The translations under genes were made by a program, and so were the position numbers. A stretch of DNA of 64,000 bases, taken from assembly GCA_902774035.1 (NCBI GenBank), contig CACYHA010000013.1, positions 57,076 to 121,075 of the forward strand, in the 5' to 3' direction. The stretch comes from Oscillospiraceae bacterium (lineage in GTDB: Bacteria > Bacillota > Clostridia > Oscillospirales > Acutalibacteraceae). The notes under the pieces are model-generated. The model was not told the origin of the DNA, ran no database searches, and worked only from the letters and a program-made list of their open reading frames with translations. Shown here in pieces: positions 33,938-42,491 of the stretch (the first letter of the stretch is position 1; each line of letters starts with the position of its first letter).

Positions 33938-35209
33938 ATGTTCGTTGACAAAGCGGTCATTGAAATCAAGGCCGGCGACGGCGGAAACGGCGCCGTTGCG
34001 TTCCACCGCGAAAAATTCGTTGCTTCCGGCGGTCCCGACGGCGGCGACGGCGGTAAGGGCGGCGACATCGTCTTTGTTGCCGACGACAATCTGTCCACGC
34101 TGGCGGATTTCAAGTATAAACGCAAGTATAAAGCGCCCAACGGTGCCGACGGTTCCGGTGCGCGCCGCAACGGCAAAAAGGCCGAAGATCTGATCATCCG
34201 CGTGCCCCGCGGGACGGTCATCCGCGAAAAGGAAAGCGGCGCCGTGATGGCGGACCTTTCCGACGACACGCCCTTCGTCGCCGCAAAGGGCGGCAAAGGC
34301 GGCTGGGGCAACGCCCATTTCGCAACGGCTACGCGCCAGACCCCGCGCTTTGCAAAAAGCGGCAGAGAGGGCGAAAGCTGGACAGTCACGCTGGAGCTCA
34401 AGCTCCTTGCGGACGTGGGTCTGCTGGGCTTTCCGAATGTGGGAAAATCCAGCTTCATCTCCGTGGTCTCCGGCGCAAAGCCCATCGTTGCCGATTACCA
34501 TTTCACCACCATCACCCCCGTGCTCGGCGTGGTGTCGCTCGGCGAAGGGACGTCCTTCGTCATCGCCGACATCCCCGGCCTGATCGAGGGCGCCAGCGAG
34601 GGCGTCGGTCTCGGCCATGCGTTCTTGCGCCATGTGGAACGCTGCCGGATGCTGCTGCACATTGTGGATGTCGCCGGCTCCGAGGGCCGCGATCCGCAGG
34701 AGGACTTTGAAAAGATCAACCTTGAACTGGAACGCTTTGACCCTGCGCTGTCAAAGCTGCCGCAGATCGTGGCCGGGAACAAAATTGACCTTGCTACGGA
34801 GGAACAGCGTGAGTGCTTTCGCGCCTACATCGAAGGCAAGGGTCTGCAGTATTTCGAGATGTGCGCCCCGATCGCCGAAGGCACCCGCGAGGTCATCAAC
34901 GCCGTGGCCGCGCTTTTGGCGTCGCTGCCGCCCGTCAGACATTACGAAGCCGAGGAGATCCCGCTGGAGATCCTGCTCAAAAAGCAGAACACCGGCTTTG
35001 AGGTGCTGCATGAGGACGGCGTGTTTGAGGTCGTTGCCCCGTGGCTCGGCCGGATCCTCGCTTCCGTCAATCCCGACGATTACGAATCGCTGCAGTATTT
35101 CCAGCGCGTGCTGATCTCCGCTGGGATCATCGACGCCCTGCGTGAAGCCGGGGTGGAGGAGGGCGACCTTGTGCGCATCGACGATTTTGAATTTGAATTT
35201 GTGAACTGA
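33938..35209 (+). CDS. obg: GTPase Obg (CgtA)
   Basis: A 423-aa ribosome-associated GTPase. The Gly-rich N-terminal Obg fold (1-158; starts MFVDKAVIEIKAGDGGNGAV, with the GGxGGxGG loops) precedes the G domain: GFPNVGKSS (G1), DIPGLIEGA (G3) and NKID (G4). A C-terminal OCT domain is present (about 345-423), as in Firmicutes. It acts in 50S maturation and stress or sporulation control. AGGGGAGG lies 7 bp before ATG 33938. It is the first gene of an operon with mrnC and yhaM. Confidence 0.97.
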   Translation: MFVDKAVIEIKAGDGGNGAVAFHREKFVASGGPDGGDGGKGGDIVFVADDNLSTLADFKYKRKYKAPNGADGSGARRNGKKAEDLIIRVPRGTVIREKESGAVMADLSDDTPFVAAKGGKGGWGNAHFATATRQTPRFAKSGREGESWTVTLELKLLADVGLLGFPNVGKSSFISVVSGAKPIVADYHFTTITPVLGVVSLGEGTSFVIADIPGLIEGASEGVGLGHAFLRHVERCRMLLHIVDVAGSEGRDPQEDFEKINLELERFDPALSKLPQIVAGNKIDLATEEQRECFRAYIEGKGLQYFEMCAPIAEGTREVINAVAALLASLPPVRHYEAEEIPLEILLKKQNTGFEVLHEDGVFEVVAPWLGRILASVNPDDYESLQYFQRVLISAGIIDALREAGVEEGDLVRIDDFEFEFVN

Positions 35210-35210
35210 T

Positions 35211-35618
35211 ATGAACCGATTGTTTGACAAACCCTGTGACGCGGACGCGCTCAGTCCGCTGAACCTTGCCTTTGTGGGCGACACGGTGTTCGATCTGCTG
35301 GTGCGCGAGCGCCTGCTTTGCCAGGCGAACCGCCCCGTAAATGCGCAGCACGCCCTGGCTGCCCGTCAGGTGAAAGCCGCTGCCCAGGCCGCCGCCGCAA
35401 AGACGATTCTGCCTGTGCTGACCGAGCGGGAGGAAGCCGTTTTTCGCCGCGGCCGCAACGCCCACAGCCGCCACAGGGCAAAAAACGCTTCGGAGGGCGA
35501 TTACCATTATGCCACGGGGCTGGAAGCCCTGTTCGGCGATTTATATCTGCGCGGCGAACTGGAGCGTCTGCGCGCACTGTTTGAACTTATCATTGCATCC
35601 GGGGAGGAGACCACATGA
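35211..35618 (+). CDS. mrnC: Mini-ribonuclease III
   Basis: A 135-aa RNase III catalytic domain without a double-stranded RNA-binding domain. LNLAFVGDTVFDLLVRERL carries the conserved acidic residues (AxxGDxVxxxxVR), and the C-terminal ATGLEALFGDLYLRGELERL the second acidic pair (EAxxGxLYLxG). It matures the ends of 23S rRNA in Firmicutes. The start is 1 bp after the obg stop and the stop overlaps yhaM by 4 bp, so the three genes are coupled. Confidence 0.93.
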   Translation: MNRLFDKPCDADALSPLNLAFVGDTVFDLLVRERLLCQANRPVNAQHALAARQVKAAAQAAAAKTILPVLTEREEAVFRRGRNAHSRHRAKNASEGDYHYATGLEALFGDLYLRGELERLRALFELIIASGEETT

Positions 35619-36583
35619 ATTTTACCCAACTTTCGGGCGGCGTCTGCGAGGGCTTTTGCATCGTCAAGACCGTGGAACAAAAGCTCAATGTCAAGGGCGT
35701 GCCCTATCTCGATTTTGTGCTCAGCGATTCCGACGGAGAGATCAACGCCAAGCTCTGGGATTACAAGGAGAGCGTCCACGGCAGGTTTGAGGCCGGAAAC
35801 TTCATCAAGGTGCGCGGCACCCTTTCCAAGTACAACGGCGTGGATCAGTTCCGCGTGGAGCGCATCCGTCCCGTGACGCCGCAGGACAACGTGGACATCG
35901 GCGCTTTTGTGCCGACAGCGGAATATTCCGGCGAAATGATGCTGCAGAAGATTTATTCCTACATCGACTCCCTCAAGGACGAGGAGCTGCAGAAGCTGAC
36001 CCGCGCCCTGATCGAAGAGCACGCGGAAAAGCTGCTGTTCTGGCCGGCGGCGTATAAGCTGCACCACGCCATGCGCGGCGGCCTGCTCTATCACACGCTG
36101 TCCATCGTCAAGCTGGCTTCGGCGGTCGCCCGGCTATATCCGGCGATCGACCGGGATCTGCTGCTGGCCGGCGCGATTTTGCACGATATCTGCAAGCTCG
36201 ACGAGTTTGATGTCAATTCCGTGGGGATCGTCAAGAACTATTCCGTCAAGGGCGAGCTGCTCGGCCACCTGGTCATGGGCGCCATGCTGATCGAGGAAAA
36301 GGCGAAGGAGCTGGGCATCAGCAAGGACACCGCGCTGCTGCTTGAGCATATGATCATCTCGCACCACGGTACGCCGGAGTTCGGCGCGGCGGTGCGGCCG
36401 ATGTTCCTGGAGGCGGAGATCCTCTCCGAGCTGGATACCCTCGACGCCACGGTCTATGAGATCACCAGCACCCTTTCCGCTGTGGAGCCGCAGGGCTTTT
36501 CCGCCCGCCAGTGGGCGCTGGACAACCGCAAGCTGTTCAACCACGGCAGAAAAGCTTCCGTTCCCAAGGCAAATCTGGAATAA
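35615..36583 (+). CDS. 3'-5' exoribonuclease YhaM family
   Basis: A 322-aa protein with an N-terminal OB fold (about 10-95; LDFVLSDSDGEINAKLWDYK) and an HD domain: HHAMRGGLLYHTLSIVKLAS, then LLAGAILHDICKLDEF (the HD pair) and HMIISHHG. In B. subtilis YhaM trims RNA from the 3' end and acts on some DNA. It overlaps mrnC by 4 bp, making an RNA-processing group with obg. The length agrees with the family (about 314). Confidence 0.93.
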   Translation: MNFTQLSGGVCEGFCIVKTVEQKLNVKGVPYLDFVLSDSDGEINAKLWDYKESVHGRFEAGNFIKVRGTLSKYNGVDQFRVERIRPVTPQDNVDIGAFVPTAEYSGEMMLQKIYSYIDSLKDEELQKLTRALIEEHAEKLLFWPAAYKLHHAMRGGLLYHTLSIVKLASAVARLYPAIDRDLLLAGAILHDICKLDEFDVNSVGIVKNYSVKGELLGHLVMGAMLIEEKAKELGISKDTALLLEHMIISHHGTPEFGAAVRPMFLEAEILSELDTLDATVYEITSTLSAVEPQGFSARQWALDNRKLFNHGRKASVPKANLE

Positions 36584-36647
36584 TGATTCCGTAATCGAAA
36601 ATACAGATGGAAAAATACGGAAATTTGCAGAAAATCTTGTTTTTCTG

Positions 36648-36676
36648 TTGCATTTTCGTAAATTTAATGGCATAAT
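36648..36676 (+). promoter_or_regulatory. Promoter of rsmD-coaD
   Basis: TTGCAT (36648-36653), 17-bp spacer, CATAAT (36671-36676). Confidence 0.6.
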
Positions 36677-36706
36677 AAATGTTACGATAGAACTGGAGGC
36701 ACAGCC

Positions 36707-37255
36707 ATGCGCGTGATCACCGGAAAAGCCAGAGGCAGAAAACTCGCGACCCTCGAGGGCAACGATGTCCGCCCGACGGCCGACCGTGTCAAGGAAGCTC
36801 TGTTTTCGATCCTGCAGTTTGAACTGGAGGGGCGGCAGGTGCTCGATCTGTTTGCCGGCTCCGGCCAGCTCGGCATCGAAGCGCTTTCCCGCGGGGCTGC
36901 CCACTGCACCTTTGTGGACGCGTCCAAAGCGTCGGTCGCGGTGGTGCAGCGGAATCTTGCCGCAACCTCGCTTTCCGCCGAGGCAACGGTCGTGTGCGCC
37001 GATGCGCTCTCCTTCCTCGGGCGCACCTATGCCGCCTATGACATTGCCCTGCTCGACCCGCCCTACGGCAAGGGTCTGCTGCAAAAGGCGCTGGAAAAGA
37101 TTCCGGCAGTCATGCGCGACAGCGGCGTCATCGTCTGTGAATCGCCGCGGGAGGAAGCTTTGCCGGAAACGGCCGGTCCGTTCGCGCTCTATCGCCGCTA
37201 CCCTTACGGCAAAGTGTCGCTGGCGGTCTATCGCAAACTGGAAGCGGAGGACTGA
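36707..37255 (+). CDS. rsmD: 16S rRNA (guanine-966-N2)-methyltransferase
   Basis: A 182-aa SAM-dependent methyltransferase. It starts MRVITGKARGRKLATLEGND, the RsmD N-terminus (RIIxGxxrGRxL), followed by RPTADRVKEALFSIL. LDLFAGSGQLGIEALSRGAA is motif I, and LLDPPYGKG is the catalytic DPPY motif IV. It methylates G966 of 16S rRNA. AACTGGAGG precedes ATG 36707. It lies 1 bp ahead of coaD, the classic rsmD-coaD pair. Confidence 0.96.
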   Translation: MRVITGKARGRKLATLEGNDVRPTADRVKEALFSILQFELEGRQVLDLFAGSGQLGIEALSRGAAHCTFVDASKASVAVVQRNLAATSLSAEATVVCADALSFLGRTYAAYDIALLDPPYGKGLLQKALEKIPAVMRDSGVIVCESPREEALPETAGPFALYRRYPYGKVSLAVYRKLEAED

Positions 37256-37256
37256 C

Positions 37257-37748
37257 ATGGGTAAGATCGCAATTTGTCCCGGGTCGTTTGACCCGATCAC
37301 CATCGGCCATCTCGATATCATCCGCCGCTCCGCCGCCATCTTCGACAAGGTGATCGTCGTTGTGATGACGAACTATCGCAAGACCGCGACCTTCAGCTTT
37401 TCCGTGGAGGAGCGCATGGAGCTGATCCGCCGTGCCACGGCCGACATTCCGAACGTGGAGGTGGATTCCGACGCGGGTCTTCTGGCGGAATACGCCCGCC
37501 GCAAGGGCGCCGACGTGATCGTCAAGGGTCTGCGCGCCGTGTCCGATTTTGAGGACGAATTTCTGCAGGCGCTGACCAACAAAAAGCTCAACCCCGCCGT
37601 GGAGACCGTCTTCATGGCGTCGAGTGTGGAAAATATGTTCATGTCTTCGAGCATGATCAAACAGGTGTGCGCCCTCGGCGGCGACATTTCGCTGTTTTTG
37701 CCCGCCTGTGTGCGCGACGATATCATCGCCCGCCTGAAAAAAAAGTAA
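37257..37748 (+). CDS. coaD: Phosphopantetheine adenylyltransferase
   Basis: A 163-aa nucleotidyltransferase for the fourth step of coenzyme A synthesis. GSFDPITIGHLDIIRRSAAI holds the T/HxGH motif, and FMSSSMIKQV is the ISSTxVR-like C-terminal motif. VKGLRAVSDFEDEFLQALTN is also characteristic. ATG 37257 directly follows the rsmD stop. A longer frame that starts inside rsmD is not used. Confidence 0.97.
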   Translation: MGKIAICPGSFDPITIGHLDIIRRSAAIFDKVIVVVMTNYRKTATFSFSVEERMELIRRATADIPNVEVDSDAGLLAEYARRKGADVIVKGLRAVSDFEDEFLQALTNKKLNPAVETVFMASSVENMFMSSSMIKQVCALGGDISLFLPACVRDDIIARLKKK

Positions 37749-37808
37749 AAAGATCATGCGGCCGGACGCCGCCTGAGATAAAAAGGAAAACCGGAAAGGA
37801 AGAGAGTT

Positions 37809-38606
37809 ATGTCGAATTTTTATGATCTGGAAACCGATCTTGCCGTGGAGGATGCAAACCCCCAGGAGGAGCAGGACTTTGAAGACATTTCCGATTTTGG
37901 CCCTTATGACCAGCAGGACGCCGAATCCCGTTGGGGAAAGATGGATTTTATCGAGCTGATCGGCGAGCTTGAAAACTACATTGCCACGTCCAAGCGCTTC
38001 TTCTTCTCGCGCAAAAAGCGCGTGATCAACGGCGAAGAGATGACCCATCTGATGCAGTACATCCGCAGCAAGCTTCCGAACGAGCTGACCCAGTCCCGCC
38101 GGATCATTGCCGAGGAGGAGGGCATCATCGCCGCCGCCAGACAGCAGGAGAAGGAGATCGTGGATTCCGCGCAGAACTACTACAAGTCCACCACGCAGAG
38201 CGCCACGGAGGACGCCGACAAGATCATCAAGCGCGCCCAGGATCAGGCGGAAGAGATGGTGGCTGCCCACGCGATCACCCAGGCTGCCCGTGTCCGTGCC
38301 GACGAGATCAAGGAAAACTGCCAGAAGGAAATGAGCGCCATCGTCGCGCAGGCCTATCAGGACTGCGAAGACCATAAGCAGCAGGCCAGAGAATGGGCTG
38401 CCGGCGCGTCTCAGGGCGCCTACAACTTCATCTGCGATGCGCTCAGCAAGTATCAGAACATCGCGATGACCAACCTCAACCAGATCACCGACGTCTACAA
38501 GCAGTTCCAGAGCGGCTATGAAAGCCACATGCAGTCGCTGCAGGCCAATCCGGCTGTGCAGCCCCAGCGTGCCGCGGCTCCGGCAGACGAGGACGAGGAC
38601 GAATAA
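37809..38606 (+). CDS. Coiled-coil protein downstream of coaD, 265 aa
   Basis: A cytoplasmic, acidic protein. Residues 1-45 are disordered and acidic; KMDFIELIGELENYIATSKR begins the helical part; about 95-200 is a long coiled coil (IIAEEEGIIAAARQQEKEIV, EDADKIIKRAQDQAEEMV); and the tail is Pro/Ala/Asp-rich, ending DEDEDE. The organisation recalls DivIVA-like or V-ATPase subunit H-like coiled-coil proteins often seen after coaD in Clostridia. Function is not established. GGAAAGGAAGAGAG precedes ATG 37809, and a perfect terminator follows. Confidence 0.8.
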   Translation: MSNFYDLETDLAVEDANPQEEQDFEDISDFGPYDQQDAESRWGKMDFIELIGELENYIATSKRFFFSRKKRVINGEEMTHLMQYIRSKLPNELTQSRRIIAEEEGIIAAARQQEKEIVDSAQNYYKSTTQSATEDADKIIKRAQDQAEEMVAAHAITQAARVRADEIKENCQKEMSAIVAQAYQDCEDHKQQAREWAAGASQGAYNFICDALSKYQNIAMTNLNQITDVYKQFQSGYESHMQSLQANPAVQPQRAAAPADEDEDE

Positions 38607-38679
38607 TCATCGGTTACGAAGCAATTACAGCGGGCTTGTTGTCAATCGAAGCCTTTGTGCCGTTGTACAGACGAACAGT

Positions 38680-38721
38680 AAAAAACGCTTTCAAAGGGGT
38701 CTCCCTTTGAAAGCGTTTTTT
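38680..38721. terminator. Perfect 19-bp terminator hairpin
   Basis: AAAAAACGCTTTCAAAGGG (38680-38698), loop GTCT, CCCTTTGAAAGCGTTTTTT (38703-38721). A run of A before and T after makes it work in both directions. It ends the coiled-coil gene. Confidence 0.95.
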
Positions 38722-38776
38722 GTGGTTGGAGACATGTTCAATAACCGTTGTGTCCTCAGGAATATGTCTCCTTTTT

Positions 38777-38950
38777 GGTTCCCTTTTTCGCGCAGCTTCG
38801 CTGCGCGGGGGGGCGGCGGCGGGACGCCTCGTGCATTCGCACGAGGCGTGCCTGTGCGCTTTCGCGCACAGGGACCGCGCAGCCGGGGCTGCGCGGTCCC
38901 GCCGCCGCATTTCGCACGGCACAGCCGTGCGGGAAAAGGGGAGGGAGCCG
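38777..38950. repeat. Compound hairpin element B
   Basis: Five perfect hairpins: 38789-38807 (8-bp arms, loop TTC), 38825-38848 (10-bp arms, loop ATTC), 38851-38872 (9-bp arms, loop TTTC), 38871-38900 (14-bp arms, loop GG) and 38913-38931 (8-bp arms, loop ACA). An outer GCGGCGGGAC (38816-38825)/GTCCCGCCGC (38896-38905) pairing competes with the fourth. Hairpin 38789-38807 is the exact reverse complement of 54785-54803. It borders the phage-like cassette on its downstream side. The 370-bp gap 38607-38976 holds this element and the terminator, no gene. Confidence 0.8.
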
Positions 38951-38976
38951 GTTTGCTTTGCAATACGCCCTGCCGT

Positions 38977-39801
38977 TTACTTTACGGCGAGATAACCGTA
39001 GGTGACGCCGCTTTCGTTGAGCGCGCGCATGGCGGTGTTGTAATGCATGGAGTCTTCGGCCGTCACGGTGAATCCGCCGGCGGTGATGTGAATGTAATCG
39101 TTGGAAAGGCCGACCACGGCGCAGTCGGTGAAGTTCAGCAGCGTGTTGTAGTTGCTGTCGAGCTTCACGGCCGGCGCGTTCAGCGCGAACACATAGACCA
39201 GCAGCGGCCGGAACCCGAGGGAGATCGTCACCGTGTTCAGCGGGCCGAGCCCGTTGTAGGTGCCGCAGACAAAGGGCGCGGAGATCCGGGCGCGGTCGGC
39301 CGGCGAAAGGTGTACGGCCGTGTCGTTCACATGCGTCTTGCAAAGAAAGTCCGCATAGGGCCGGATGATCGTTCCGGAAACATTGAAGGCCGGGCACTGC
39401 TCAAACCGGAAATGCAGCTTGCAGGGGATCTTCAGCGCTTTCAGATAATCGTCGATCACGGCGGTGCCGATCTCATAGCTGCCCATCAGACCGGCGTATT
39501 CGGCGATCACCCGGTCGAGCACCTGCTCCGCGTAGGCGCAAACGCCGATGGCGCTTTCTCCCGGCGGGGCGTAGCAGTTCATGGAAACGGTGATCTGCGT
39601 GCGCTGGCAGCATTCCTCGGTGTCGATGTTTTCGAGATCCACCTTGTCCTGCCCGATCAGAAACGCAAAGTAAAATTTGGTCAGAGGCGCAGGCACGGCG
39701 CGGTCGTCAAACGAGAGCAGGGCCTCGCACACCGCGGAATCTTCAATGACCGTGTCGTTCACGAAATTCACGATCCCGTTGATGAGGTTGGTGGTCGTCA
39801 T
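38977..39801 (-). CDS. Phage-like neck/tail-completion protein with fibre-knob-like C-terminus
   Basis: A 274-aa protein, last gene of the capsid cassette. Residues 1-140 (MTTTNLINGIVNFVNDTVIE, ITVSMNCYAPPGESAIGVCA) look like a tail-terminator or head-completion subunit. The C-terminal part has the pattern GTYNGLGPLNTVTISLGFRP, then LLVYVF, then GGFTV, and ends SGVTYGYLAVK. This pattern (G-x-G, I-x-LGF-x-P, GFTV, GxxYxYxAxK) is common in phage tail-fibre knobs and appendage proteins. The start ATG 39801 has GGAGG 8 bp upstream. The role assignment is inference, and the fusion is unusual. Confidence 0.7.
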   Translation of the reverse strand: MTTTNLINGIVNFVNDTVIEDSAVCEALLSFDDRAVPAPLTKFYFAFLIGQDKVDLENIDTEECCQRTQITVSMNCYAPPGESAIGVCAYAEQVLDRVIAEYAGLMGSYEIGTAVIDDYLKALKIPCKLHFRFEQCPAFNVSGTIIRPYADFLCKTHVNDTAVHLSPADRARISAPFVCGTYNGLGPLNTVTISLGFRPLLVYVFALNAPAVKLDSNYNTLLNFTDCAVVGLSNDYIHITAGGFTVTAEDSMHYNTAMRALNESGVTYGYLAVK

Positions 39802-39802
39802 A

Positions 39803-40156
39803 TCAGGTCCTCCAATCGTTGTTCTGGTGAACGATCGCCCAGTCGTACAGCGGCGTTTCGCCGAAAAAGACCTTTTCGCAATGGTCCACACAGAAGCTGT
39901 CGCCGCCGAATTTGAGCAGCGTTGTGACGCCGTCCACGGCGGTGATGTTCGCCTCGGTCGGGCAGATCAGCACAAACTTGCGCAGGGTGTCATAGCCGAT
40001 CTCGGTGAGCGTGCCGCTCAGATACATTTTGTTTTTGTATCTGAGCGGCTGCAGAAAGGCTTTGCAGGTGAAGGTGCCCGCCGGCGATTCCACGGTCATG
40101 GTGCGGCCGAACTTTTCAAAAAACCGTGTGGTGGGGTTTTCAGGTCGCAGCAGCAT
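39803..40156 (-). CDS. Phage-like head-completion protein, 117 aa
   Basis: ATG 40156 with GGAGGG 5-6 bp upstream overlaps the previous gene by 17 bp in another frame. The product reads MLLRPENPTTRFFEKFGRTM, then TFTCKAFLQPLRYKNKMYLS, with a beta-rich middle (ANITAVDGVTTLLKFGGDSF) and an end HQNNDWRT. Size, position after the adaptor gene and beta content suit a head-closure (stopper) protein of a tailed-phage neck. There is no diagnostic motif. Confidence 0.65.
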   Translation of the reverse strand: MLLRPENPTTRFFEKFGRTMTVESPAGTFTCKAFLQPLRYKNKMYLSGTLTEIGYDTLRKFVLICPTEANITAVDGVTTLLKFGGDSFCVDHCEKVFFGETPLYDWAIVHQNNDWRT

Positions 40157-40502
40157 AGAACCCTCCGTCCCGCAGAATGGGCGCGGCGGCTGCCAGCGCC
40201 TCGTCGCGAAGCTGCTGTTCAAAGCGCAGCTCGGCCTGCAGATTCTTCTGAATGGTGATGTCGCCGGCCTTGTAGCCGGAAAAGCGGTCGCTTTCCGAAA
40301 GCAGCAGACTGAACAGCTCGAACCGGGCCAGCGCCGCAGCAAGGCGCAGCAGGCGCAGATCGTCCGGATCCGCCTCTTCGCGCAGGCGCGGCTGCAGCGT
40401 GCGCAGCACCCGGCCGCACACGGGCAGCATCTGCTCCGGCGCAAGCGATTCGAACGCGCAGTTCTCTTTCAGAACCGCGCAGATGTCAATGGGTTCGATC
40501 AA
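40140..40502 (-). CDS. Phage-like head-tail adaptor protein, 120 aa
   Basis: The start is taken as TTG 40502 (LIEPIDICAVLKENCAFESL), because an in-frame ATG is lacking and AAGGAAGG lies upstream. It is almost fully helical, with PDDLRLLRLAAALARFELFS. Small helical proteins directly after the capsid gene are usually gp6/gp15-type connector subunits that bind the portal. It overlaps the next gene by 17 bp. Confidence 0.65.
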   Translation of the reverse strand: MIEPIDICAVLKENCAFESLAPEQMLPVCGRVLRTLQPRLREEADPDDLRLLRLAAALARFELFSLLLSESDRFSGYKAGDITIQKNLQAELRFEQQLRDEALAAAAPILRDGGFYAAAT

Positions 40503-40518
40503 GAGATCACGCCCTTCC

Positions 40519-41526
40519 TTAAAGTGTCAGCGCTTTGGATGCGTCCTCGTAGATCTTCGCGAAGCCGTAGGTGGTGGTGATGGCGGCGCGTTCGAGCTGG
40601 CGGTCGATCAGCTTGTCGAATTCCGTCAGCACGCCGCCGACCTGCACCTGCTCCAGCGCACATTTGCTGTCCAGACCGATCAGCTTGCCGGAGCTTACGG
40701 CGCCGCTCTTCATCAGTTCGGCGCCGAAGGGGGTCACGAGGTTGCCCGTGGCGTGGAAGTTCAGTCCCGCCGCGCCGTCGCGCAGCTCGGAAAGCTTGAG
40801 CATGGCGGCCATCATGGAGGGCGAGGCAATGATCGCGTTCAGCGTGAACGGATCAAAGAGATTCCAGAAATCCACAAGGTCGGCGTAGGTGAGGGTGCCG
40901 GCTGTCGCAACGCCCGTTTCGGTGATGGCGTTGTCGTTGCCGTCGCCGTTCATGAGCACGCCGATCGCGTCCGCCAGACGGGTCTTGGCGATGTGGGCGC
41001 CGATCTGACGCAGCGTGACAGTGAACAGATCCAGACGCTGGAAGCGCAGCGCTTCATAGGACGCGACGAGCATACGGCCGCGCTTGTGCAGCGTGACAAG
41101 GTTTTCTTTGGTGGAGACGGATGTTTCGGGAATGGCGGCGCCCTCGGCGACCGGGTTCAGCGTTTTGTCCGCGTCGGACATGTTCGACGTGATGGTGCGG
41201 TAATCGAGGCCTTCAATGTCGGTCACGGTCGCAACGAGCTTCGACAGCAGGTCGTTTTCCTCGATCCCCTGCCAGACGGCGCGGCTGATGTATTCCGGAA
41301 AGAGCGCTGCGGAATCCGACGTTTTGAAAAACTTTTCGACCATGTCGCTGCCTCTGCCGCTGACGTGGATGTCAAAGCGCTTGAGCTGGCGCTGAAAAGC
41401 GTCGAGACCTTCCAGCGGCGTGCCGATGTAGTTTTCGGACGGATCCAGCGTCTCCAGCGCGTCGGTGAACGATTTGCCGGTGGTGTAGAGTCCTTTTTCG
41501 AGTTTGATCGTTTCGTAGTTTGCCAT
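40519..41526 (-). CDS. Phage-like major capsid protein (HK97 fold)
   Basis: A 335-aa protein after AGGAGG and ATG 41526. ISRAVWQGIEENDLLSKLVA, EGAAIPETSVSTKENLVTLH and LHKRGRMLVASYEALRFQRL form the N-arm, E-loop and spine-helix pattern of HK97-type capsid proteins. GVLMNGDGNDNAI and VTPFGAELMKSGAV follow in the P and A domains. It lies between the protease/scaffold and the adaptor gene, as in siphoviral head modules. No insertion or decoration domain was seen. Confidence 0.88.
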   Translation of the reverse strand: MANYETIKLEKGLYTTGKSFTDALETLDPSENYIGTPLEGLDAFQRQLKRFDIHVSGRGSDMVEKFFKTSDSAALFPEYISRAVWQGIEENDLLSKLVATVTDIEGLDYRTITSNMSDADKTLNPVAEGAAIPETSVSTKENLVTLHKRGRMLVASYEALRFQRLDLFTVTLRQIGAHIAKTRLADAIGVLMNGDGNDNAITETGVATAGTLTYADLVDFWNLFDPFTLNAIIASPSMMAAMLKLSELRDGAAGLNFHATGNLVTPFGAELMKSGAVSSGKLIGLDSKCALEQVQVGGVLTEFDKLIDRQLERAAITTTYGFAKIYEDASKALTL

Positions 41527-41552
41527 AATAAGAAATCCTCCTTAAATCATCA

Positions 41553-42491
41553 TCAAATGCAAAATGCGCGGTTGTTTTGGTTTTCGGTTTTCGGCGCGGT
41601 ACGGGCGAGCTGCAGCATCGGCGGCAGCGCGGCGTCCGCCTGCGTTTTCAGCGATTTTCGCATCGCCTGCAGCGCTTCGGCGTCCATGGCGCGGCAGATC
41701 TTCAAAAACTGCGGCGCGCTGACGTCCGGCAGGGCGAACAGCAGATATTTTTCGATATCGCCCAGCAGCTTTTCGCGGTAGGCTTTTGCGTCGCTTTCGC
41801 TTTGTTCCAGCGCGGCGAGCCGCTTTTGCAGCACGCGCACGTCTTCGGCGGAAAGCTGCAGCCCGGTGCGGGCGGTTTTGATGCGTTCCAGCGCGGGTTC
41901 GACCGGCGTCGGTTTTCGGAACGCCTTGGTCACGCCGGCGCCCTTTTGGGCGGGAACGGCCACAAAGGACCATTCATAGGCGTCCTGCGGGTCGTCGAGG
42001 ATCAGGTGGCACACCTGTTCGCCGTAGCGGCTGCCGGGACGGTGGTCGCAGGCGAGGTCGCGGTGCGATTTGCCGCAGATGCTGCAGGTGGCTTTGCCCA
42101 TGCTGCAGCCGACGGAGACCTCCTTTTTGATCCCGCCGTCGATCTCGTCGATCAGGCTGCGGTTCTGTTCGGTGCGCACCATATACGCTTTGGCGCGCAG
42201 CATGGTGTAGGCTTCCCCGACGGTCGTTTTGCGCGTTTTGTCTTCTTCGACCCAGGTCTTGAAGATGCGGGCGGTCTGGCCGCCGGCTTTCTGGTCGTGG
42301 TCGAAAATGCCGCTCTTGCCGAGGAACAGTTCCGCGAGCTTGTGCAGCGCCGGCACGGTGAACCGCTCAAAGTCGCGGTCGATCTCGTTGTCGCACAGGG
42401 TCACGGAAAACACATAGACCTCGTCTTCGGTCAGGGCGCGGCGGGTAAAGCTGTTGAGAAGCCGCAGCTCTTCTTCTGAAATTCGGCTCAT
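41553..42491 (-). CDS. Prohead protease fused to a scaffold-like region
   Basis: A 312-aa protein. The N-terminal 190 residues resemble HK97-type prohead proteases: VYVFSVTLCDNEIDRDFERF, a His in GIFDHD (His65), EVSVG with Ser126, and WSFVAVPAQKGAGVTKA. Inserted after the Ser is a Cys/His cluster (CSICGKSHRDLACDH, residues 136-150) that could bind zinc, unusual for this family. Residues 205-312 are helical (VRVLQKRLAALEQSESDAKA) like an internal scaffold. The start is within an ATGA overlap with the portal stop, with GGAGAGAG upstream. Confidence 0.75.
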   Translation of the reverse strand: MSRISEEELRLLNSFTRRALTEDEVYVFSVTLCDNEIDRDFERFTVPALHKLAELFLGKSGIFDHDQKAGGQTARIFKTWVEEDKTRKTTVGEAYTMLRAKAYMVRTEQNRSLIDEIDGGIKKEVSVGCSMGKATCSICGKSHRDLACDHRPGSRYGEQVCHLILDDPQDAYEWSFVAVPAQKGAGVTKAFRKPTPVEPALERIKTARTGLQLSAEDVRVLQKRLAALEQSESDAKAYREKLLGDIEKYLLFALPDVSAPQFLKICRAMDAEALQAMRKSLKTQADAALPPMLQLARTAPKTENQNNRAFCI

